From Bathynomus jamesi (taxonomy: Eukaryota > Arthropoda > Malacostraca > Isopoda > Cirolanidae), in contig JAJOZX010002358.1 in NCBI GenBank assembly GCA_023014485.1, positions 124,001 to 188,000 of the forward strand: 64,000 nucleotides of DNA, written 5' to 3'. The translations under genes and the position numbers were made by a program. A model generated the notes under the pieces. The model worked only from the letters and a program-made list of their open reading frames with translations. It was not told where the DNA came from and ran no database searches. Positions 57,684-64,000 of this stretch are shown here, piece after piece. How positions within the stretch are numbered: the first letter of the stretch is position 1; the number at the start of each line of letters is the position of its first letter.

Positions 57684-59280
57684 CAGGGTGTTTCATTAAC
57701 ATGTGGGACGCACTTTCAGGATGGATTCAGGACCTGAAAACAATGAAAAAAGTTTATATAAACATGCTTGAAATCGCTTTGTTTCAGAGTTACAGCCCGT
57801 TTTGTGTTCCAGCAATTCTTTCCGCAAACTGTTTACAAACACTGCTTGCCGACAATGTGAGTGTGTACGAGACTTGTACGATTGTAATGTTTTGTACACT
57901 GACATGTTTGAATATCATTGAGTGTAGAGCCATCAGTCAGTCAGAGGTGCATCGCGGTGTTTCACTGTTCGTATTCGTAACTTTTTACCGTGAATAAGTG
58001 TAGTCCAGTAAAAAAAAATTAAAAGTTTGTGCTATTCAGTGATAGTGTACATTGAAGTGAGAATGGAGGCTTATTCAAAGAGAGAAATAGCAGACATGCA
58101 TCTTAAGTATGGACTTGCTGAGTGTAATGGGGCCGCAGCAAGACGTCTGTATGCGGAAAGGTTTCCGAATCGCCGTCTGCCAGATAAGACCTTCTTTCAG
58201 AGAATAGACGAGCGTCTTGGTGATACAGGATCATTCAACAAGCGAGTTTCAGATGATTGTAGACCAATCAGCGCCAGAACTGTTGAGTTGGAGGAGCGGC
58301 CCCTGAATCGCGTGGAGGAACATGATGACAGCACCCGAAGGAGAGCAGCAGCAAAGGGTGTAAGATACAAAACTGTGTGGAGAATTTTACGGGAACAGCT
58401 TTACCCATATCACATTCAGAGAGTACAAGGCCTTACTGAAGCGAAGCTGATTTCTCACCACGAGAGGCTTTTTATACTTTATTCCTTCAACAGTGTGCTC
58501 GCGATTCTCTCTCTATCCTCCGTGTTGTTTTCTGATGAGGCTGCCTTCACAAGAAATGGCGTGATCAATTTTCACAACACTCATTACTGGGCCGAAGAGA
58601 ATCCACATGCCATCATCCAGTCAAAGCACCAACAACAATTTAGTATCATTGTATGGGCAGGACTTATTGGCAACAATTTAATCGGTCCTTTTGTTTTGCC
58701 TGTAAGATTAACAGGAGAATCCTATTCCAATTTTTTAAGGAATGATTTAAGCGATTTACTAGATGGAAGTTCCTGTTGGTGTCCGACGTCGTATGTGGTT
58801 TATGCATGACGGCGCTCCGCCTCATTTTAGTCGAGTAGCCAGAGACTATTTGGATGACCATTTCCCTGATAAATGGATAGGCCGTGGAGGACCCATTGCG
58901 TGGCCTACTCGCTCCCCAGACCAGAATCCACTCGATTTTTACCTGTGGGGTCATCTGAAATCTATCGTTTACGTGACACCCATTGACAACGTTGAAGTGC
59001 TTCGCCAACGTGTAGAACAAGGATGCCAGAAAATCCGACAATACCTGGAATGTTTGAACGCGTCAGGCAGTCTTTGACGAGGCGTGTTCAGGCGTGTATT
59101 AAAGCGCAAGACGGTCATTTTGAGCACTTCCTTTAAAGGTGAGGCGGATACTTGCTGGAACACACAATGGGCTGTAACTCGGAAACAAAGCGATTTCGGG
59201 CATAGTTTATATAAACTTTTTTCATTGTTTTCAGGTCCTGAATCCATCCTGAAAGTGCGTCCCACATGTTATGAAACACC
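57684..59280 (+). mobile_element. mariner-superfamily element, long terminal repeats
   Basis: Left arm CAGGGTGTTTCATTAACATG continuing with GTGGGACGCACTTTCAGGAT; the right arm is the same inverted, ending ATGAAACACC. The arms pair for roughly 150 bases with small differences. The left end abuts a (CA)n repeat. Interior encodes the transposase. Confidence 0.8.
58063..59077 (+). pseudogene. Tc1/mariner transposase with 41-residue D-D spacing, frame-broken
   Basis: ATG 58063 begins MEAYSKREIADMHLKYGLAE, a helix-turn-helix region. SDEAAFTRNGVINFHNTHYW holds the first Asp, then VWAGLIGNNLIGPF. A frameshift near 58785 leads to FMHDGAPPHFSRVARDYLDD (second Asp) and WPTRSPDQNPLDFYLWGHLK (third Asp in PLDF). 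By direct count 41 residues separate the second and third acidic residues, as in DD41D elements. It ends at TGA 59075-59077. Low conservation of the HTH prevents a precise family call. Confidence 0.75.
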
Positions 59281-59299
59281 ATGTGTAATAATATGTATG

Positions 59300-59377
59300 T
59301 GTGTATGTATGTATACATACATACATACATACATATACACACACAGGGTGATCAAATTATTAGAGCCACTACATACA

Positions 59378-59409
<32 letters not shown>

Positions 59410-59417
59410 CACACACA
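59300..59417. repeat. (CATA)n array with a duplicated element end
   Basis: The terminal sequence GGGTGATCAAATTATTAGAG of the next element occurs twice (59347-59371 and 59420-59441), with CATACATA between. This looks like a tandem duplication of the microsatellite junction. Confidence 0.7.
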
Positions 59418-60243
59418 GAGGGTGATCAAATTATTAGAGCCACTACATAAAATAGTTTTTCTTGTATAAGTTTATTTCTAATATTAATAATAGTAAAATT
59501 TGGCTAATTTAAACACTTATTTTATTTCAGAATATATTTATATACACTCTACAGTCGTATTAAACACATTTAGTACTTAGTGGGTCCTCCTTTGGCCTTA
59601 ATTAAGGCAGCAACCCGTCTAGGCATACTCTCTATACAGGCTTTGCAGCTGGCCTGTATCTCAGGATCACGGTTCCAAACGGCAATTATTCGTTCTATTA
59701 ACTGTGTTCGAGTTGTTATTTCTTCGCCTTTCAGTCTACGCTTTACTATTTCCCATAGGTTTTAGATAGGGTTCATATCCGGAGAATTTCCTGGCCAATC
59801 CACGAGAGGAATATTCTTTGCAGCCAGAAAACTTTTAACTGACTTTGCAGTGTGGCATGGGGCCGAATCTTACATAAAATGGAATGGCTCACCATTTGGA
59901 AACCAGTCGGCAATCTGTGGAATAAGTCTTGTTTCCAAAACCTTTCGGTATTGGTCCTGCCTCATAGTACCCTCAACAATGTAAATTCGTCCAGTACATT
60001 TACCGCTTATCACTGACCATATCATGACAGATGTTGGATGCTTAACCGTACTTACGACACAGTCTGGATGATATTCCTCGCCAACACGTCGCCTAACGTA
60101 CTGTGATTTATCAGACATGACTAGGAATGTGGATTCGTCACTGAAACGCACCTGCAAATGAAGAGAGAAAGAAATGATTGCAACCAAAATGAAATGTGCC
60201 TTGTCATACAAATATCAAAATAATACATTTTACTCAAAATAAG

Positions 60244-61030
60244 CAGTGGTGGGCACGGTTCCGCTAATCCGCTAACCGTTAATTAGCGAAGCTAACTTTT
60301 CCGTTAGCGGATTAGCGTTTCCGCTAACTTTGAGAACCGTTAGCGGACCAATTAGTTTCCGCTAAATTTAGTTCCGCTAACTTTAAGTCCGCTAACCCTA
60401 AAATCATACATGTTTGTTCCAGTCTGTTCTGAGCGTGTCTGCAACAGTCAGTCTGGCACGCTATTGGCTGACTACGTGTAAACACAAGACGTGATTGGTC
60501 GACGCAGCAGCAGCTGAGCAGCGTTGTGTAATTCTGCAGTTCAGTTCACTTACGACGTTACAGTCTTAGTGTCAGCGACAGCGTACGTTATCATAAGCAT
60601 ATTTTCGTCAGTTTACCGAGTCTACAAGTTTTTGCAATGGAAAGTGAAGACGTTTTGGTTCCGCCTGAGGATGTTGGGCCTGTTGATGGCCAGCTCCGCC
60701 AGGACCAGCCCAACCAGGAGTCTCAGAACCCGTGGCCCCACCTGGAGGACTAAACTAATGTTTAATTTCATTTGTTCATTTAATTATTTATGTACACCTT
60801 GATCATCATCTGATCTTGGCATGCTATACCTTTTTGGAAAGCTCTATGTCTAAGCTGCAACATATTAAAATTTCAGCTCTTTTTATGGGTTTTAGAGCCA
60901 AAAAACCAAACCGAAGCTAAATTCATATAATAAAAGTTAGCGGTAATCGTTAGCTTCCGCTAATTTTTTTAGCGGTTTATCGGTTTAGCGTTATCGAAGC
61001 TAACTTTTCGGTTAGCTGTGCCCACCACTG
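60244..61030 (+). mobile_element. hAT element with small fused frame, in Tc1 intron
   Basis: CAGTGGTGGGCACGGTTCC at the left and GTGCCCACCACTG at the right; exact 8-bp duplication AAAATAAG (60236-60243 and 61031-61038). Many CGCTAA/TTAGCG repeats lie near both ends. Confidence 0.85.
60637..60753 (+). pseudogene. remnant of hAT transposase start, 38 codons
   Basis: MESEDVLVPPEDVGPVDGQL continues to NPWPHLED and TAA. The PWPHLED end resembles the start of a BED finger. Internal deletion has removed the rest. Confidence 0.45.
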
Positions 61031-61474
61031 AAAATAAGCATACAAGATCACTAAAATATTGTAACTTACCGATTTCCAGTCATCTACAGTGAACTTTGAG
61101 TAGTATTTAGCCCACTGTAAGCGTTTTTCGATCATTGTTGGAGTCAATTTTGGCGTTTCCTTGGCCGGCGACTACTCACTCCAAATTCCCTGGCACGCCT
61201 TCTTAAGGTCATTATTGAAATGTTGATGTTTTCCTTCTCCAGCTCCAATTTAAATTTGTTAGTAGTGCTTCTCCTATTATTTACTAGTTTCTTTTCAATG
61301 CATCTGTCGGCTCTAGGTGTAGTTATCTTTTTCCGACCACATTTACCCTTTCTTTTTGGAGTCAGCTCTGGATTATCCCCTTCAACTTTAATTTTTGATG
61401 CGATCCTGTCAACACTAGCACGTGACACATTCGGTTCTCGGGCTATTTTTCTGAGAATAATCAGTTGCAGTCAG

Positions 61475-62365
61475 CAGAGCTGGGCAATAAATACATTGAA
61501 TGTATTTAAATACTAAATACATGGGAGAAATGTATTTAAATACTAAATACATTTTACGAATGTATTTAGATACTAAATACAAAATACATCAATTGTATTT
61601 AAATACATTTGTAAATACATTTTAAATACATACAAATTTTAACATATGCATTCACTAATGCATGAGTAACAACAATATAAAATGCTTGATAAAGGATAAA
61701 GAAATAGTACAATCTAATTTCCGATTATATATTTCCCTTTTTAGAACAAAACAAACACAAAAGAACTTAGAACTTACGATGTTCAACCAGTGACATATTA
61801 TACTCATTATATCATTGCAAAATGAGTAACAATTAATGAGTAGATGAGACATAAACGCAAACATAAGACGTAAACATAAACATAAGGCACCTTACGAATT
61901 CTCTTTTATTTCACAGTTGCTGCGGATCAAAACCAATCTTTCAAAAGTTTTGTCTGAAAGAGAGTTTCTTTTGGGAGTCAAAGTGATTCCCGCGAATGAG
62001 AATATTCGCTCTACCGGTGCCGAAGATGGTAATGTCGTGTTATAGCGGAGGAACAGTCTTTTTATGAGAGGATGTTTTCCCAAACTGTTGAAACATGAAC
62101 CATGCTGTACTACACTGTCGACGCGTCGTACTGTGCTAGTACAGAACGTGTATTAAACCAGTAAAAGTATTTACATTTTTATATTTTGAGTATTTAAATA
62201 CTCATTAAAGTATTTAAATACATTGTATTTAAATACTCATTAAAGTATTTAAATACTATATTTAAATACATGAAAAACAATGTATTTATAAATACAGTTC
62301 TAAATACACAAATGTATTTAAATACGTATTTAAATACAAATGTATTTAAATACTGCCCAGCTCTG
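61475..62365 (-). mobile_element. hAT element with GTATTTAAATAC subterminal repeats
   Basis: CAGAGCTGGGCAATAAATAC at the left and CTGCCCAGCTCTG at the right; exact 8-bp duplication GCAGTCAG (61467-61474, 62366-62373). Numerous GTATTTAAATAC palindromes flank both ends. Confidence 0.85.
61892..62083 (-). pseudogene. hAT transposase C-terminal dimerisation domain
   Basis: LPSSAPVERIFSFAGITLTP and KRNSLSDKTFERLVLIRSNC form the classical hATC block (SAPVERxFSxAG, PKRNxLS, FExLVLxRxN). Only this last exon part is present; there is no catalytic core. Confidence 0.75.
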
Positions 62366-62842
62366 GCAGTCAGCAGCGAGAGCATTCTACCTTTCTTCTT
62401 TGGCGATAGATCGCATTTCTTACCCATGTTGGGTAACCTACAGTACATAAAAGTTATTCCTGTAAAGAAACACTAATTTAATAAAAAGAATCACTACGTT
62501 GCTGAGAAACAATATCATATGGGTGTATGAGTGCATATTCCACGTACAATGGTTTAAATATAATAACTTATCATTAACTTAACATACACTTAACGCACCT
62601 GACCACTTGACACAACCTTCCACGTTCACAGCTGAAACACTACTGAACCCACTTTTCACATACTCCCCTCCCCCTACTCCCCAAATTAACCCCTATCCCC
62701 AGTTTCTGTTATTCAGGTAGCGAACACTACATGTGTTAACAATTTGGAATACTGTCTGCATACTTAAAAGGTTATTATTTAAACTAAAAACACCATATTA
62801 TAAATGTGTTTTTCAAGGGATGGCTCTAATAATTTGATCACT
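62366..62842 (-). other. Tc1 exon 1 start and right terminal region
   Basis: After the start codon at 62427 no coding signal is seen; 62428-62842 is the element's 5' leader. Confidence 0.4.
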
Positions 62843-62843
62843 A

Positions 62844-62907
<64 letters not shown>
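62843..62907. repeat. (TA)n microsatellite
   Basis: Separates the Tc1 right end from the GC-rich LINE start. Confidence 0.9.
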
Positions 62908-62910
<3 letters not shown>

Positions 62911-64000
62911 CCCTCCCCGCGGGCGGTCTTTCTGGGGTGGATCGCCCGCGGGCTCCTGCCTCCATGTGGCGAGGGGGGTCAGCCGCGGCTGGGGGCCCTG
63001 CCGGGTCCCCGCCCGGTTGCGAAGTAGACTTTTAACATACCCTGCTATTCTACAGTCCCCTCTTTCCTGTCTTCCCCTCTTTCCCCTCTTCCTTGCCCCC
63101 TCTGTTTTTTTTTTTTTTTTTCTGCTTTCTCTTCTCACTTCGCGCGCCCCGTGGGCTGCCGGGGCTGATCGCTGGGGGTCTCGCTCCCATGGTCGGGGCC
63201 GGACTAAGTTGGCTGGTAGGGTGCCCGGGCCTGGGACCCTGGGGGGCCTTGGTCTTTGCTGCCGGCGGGGGAGAACTCTCGATGCTGCAAGGGCCCCTTT
63301 TGAAACGGGGGTACCCGCATGGGACGAGGCACCCATCCCCCGCCGGCGTGCGCTTGGTCCCCTTGGGCCCCGGGTAATCGGTTCCCCGCGGCCCCGGGCG
63401 CGAAACAACAAAAAATACTGTTTATGGGTTCTATTACTAAACTTCACTCCCCTCTTGTTGACGACTCTGGCCCGCCCTTGGATTTGGATCAGACTACTAC
63501 TTCTGGTCGTTCAGCGGCCTCTGCCTCCGCTGGATTGACCCTCAAGCCGTATGGCCCCCTCTCGTCCTCTGCGGTGTCTGGCTCTCGTGGCCGGACTCGT
63601 GGTGGCCGTAGGGCGGGGTCTTCGCGGCCCTTGTTCTCTCGCCCACTCTCGGTTACCGTTACACATGGACCTGTCTCTGCTGTCAATTTCTGTCCGGTGG
63701 ACAGGTTCCTTGTTCTCCGCCCTTCCGCTGGCTCCCTTCCGGGCAACTCGGAACGGGTGTTTCAGCGCCTTAAGACGATAGGGGTTCCCTGTCGTTATGA
63801 TATCCGCCCTCTGAGGGATGGGTCTCTTCTTTTGAAGTCCCGTTCTTCGGGGGTGACTGGGTCCCTTCTACAGTTGCAGGATGTCTTGGGTTGCAGAGTT
63901 TCTGTGACTCCCCATCCGCAATTGAATAGCTGTCAAGGCACCATTTTCGCTTCCCGTCTGCTGTCAATCCCGGTTGGCGAGTTGCAGGAGGATCTTGCCC
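62908..64000 (+). mobile_element. 5' end of a GC-rich LINE, runs off window
   Basis: Sharp switch from (TA)n to GC-rich sequence (CCCCCTCCCCGCGGGCGG), a ~515-bp leader with poly(T)/CT runs, then an open ORF1. Probably starts at the true 5' end because the leader is long and the frame is open. Confidence 0.6.
63424..64000 (+). CDS. LINE ORF1 (gag-like) protein, 5' part
   Basis: ATG 63424 opens a frame that stays open to the window edge (192 codons). MGSITKLHSPLVDDSGPP opens a Ser/Gly/Arg-rich N-terminus (GRTRGGRRAGSSR); then a folded-looking domain with DRFLVLRP, RVFQRLKTIGVPCRYDIRPL, SLLLKSRSSG, VSVTPHPQLNSCQGTIF and IPVGELQEDL, typical of ORF1 proteins in I/Jockey-related LINEs that bind the element RNA. 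The zinc knuckles expected further on lie beyond the window. GC content is much higher than in neighbouring DNA. Confidence 0.65.
   Translation, partial: MGSITKLHSPLVDDSGPPLDLDQTTTSGRSAASASAGLTLKPYGPLSSSAVSGSRGRTRGGRRAGSSRPLFSRPLSVTVTHGPVSAVNFCPVDRFLVLRPSAGSLPGNSERVFQRLKTIGVPCRYDIRPLRDGSLLLKSRSSGVTGSLLQLQDVLGCRVSVTPHPQLNSCQGTIFASRLLSIPVGELQEDLA

Larger units (their letters stand above)
59570..62427 (-). pseudogene. Tc1 transposase (DD34E-type), nonsense at the catalytic Glu
   Basis: Exon 1 starts ATG 62427, MGKKCDLSPKKKGRMLSLLT, interrupted by a hAT insertion; then a frame with SRASVDRIASKIKVEGDNPE, KRKGKCGRKKITTPRADR (HTH) and a shift near 61163, ending at a donor (GTAAGT) at 61068. Exon 2 begins after TTTGCAG at 60153 with RFSDESTFLVMSDKSQ (first Asp), VMIWSVISGKCTGRIYIV and FPNGEPFHFM; a TAA then replaces the codon before DSAPCH (second Asp), and NPI is followed by TAA where the catalytic Glu of NPIENLWE is expected (59765). 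The tail is MPRRVAALIKAKGGPTKY. Dead. Confidence 0.8.
59418..62842 (-). mobile_element. Tc1-type element with two nested hAT insertions
   Basis: Ends GGTGATCAAATTATTAGAGC (left) and GGCTCTAATAATTTGATCAC (right). The body holds a minus-strand transposase in two exons. A hAT MITE sits in the intron (60244-61030) and a second hAT element in exon 1 (61475-62365). Confidence 0.75.

Noticed and set aside
63093..63447. Pro/Arg-rich frames on both strands at 62779-63447
   Set aside because: These are shadows of the GC-rich LINE leader; the credible frame is the one starting at 63424.

Overview
The window is eukaryotic, almost certainly arthropod and probably a decapod crustacean (inference). It has one recognisable conserved host gene, split by short introns packed with transposons. 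It is very AT-rich, full of (TA)n microsatellites, carries short TTAGG-type telomere-like motifs, and holds LINE, hAT, piggyBac, Tc1/mariner and pogo/Tigger relics. The host gene is the V-type proton ATPase subunit B gene on the + strand. Four exons (51718-51942, 56022-56193, 56546-56636, 57353-57539) encode the first 225 residues; the rest lies beyond the right edge.

Layout. 1-430: a GC-rich ~275-bp interspersed repeat in (TA)n. 429-3463: copy A of an unusual hAT-like transposon with an intact 782-codon frame. 3604-12124: foldback repeats, then a minus-strand LINE whose 3' region holds about 4.9 kb of a 26-bp satellite, inserted into a 22-bp minisatellite. 12.1-16.2 kb: AT-rich DNA with a hAT tail relic, a tRNA-like SINE head, a small Tigger and more foldbacks. 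16198-18816: hAT-like copy B. 20.6-24.4 kb: a plus-strand LINE with CCCH zinc fingers in ORF1. 24449-27135: hAT-like copy C. 27510-28251: a mariner foldback. 28510-34926: a nested stack (Tigger-like element, then an LTR-type element inside it, then a mariner inside its 5' LTR). 35.2-38.9 kb: a BED-finger hAT, a Tigger tail and the 5' half of a third LINE. 39809-42715: hAT-like copy D. 42760-43456: a Tigger-type MITE. 43.6-48.0 kb: a decayed piggyBac interrupted by hAT-like copy E. 48303-51106: a second, better preserved piggyBac. 51.7 kb to the end: the V-ATPase B gene, whose introns carry a composite inverted-SINE structure around a zinc-finger exon, a mariner whose second and third acidic residues are 41 residues apart, a Tc1 element with two hAT insertions, and the 5' end of a fourth LINE running off the window.

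The most interesting system is the five-copy hAT-like family A-E. It has TAGGGTG-type termini, ATATATAT or TTGTCCAG 8-bp target duplications, a protein with a D, D, CxxH, RW, E order resembling hAT catalytic cores but with no BED finger and with a VNDxAER tail, and a subterminal motif at near-fixed distances from the ends. Four of the five copies sit inside (TA)n arrays. Copy A looks intact. The other elements mostly document decay and nesting. No RNA gene other than tRNA-like SINE heads, and no bacterial or CRISPR feature, was seen.
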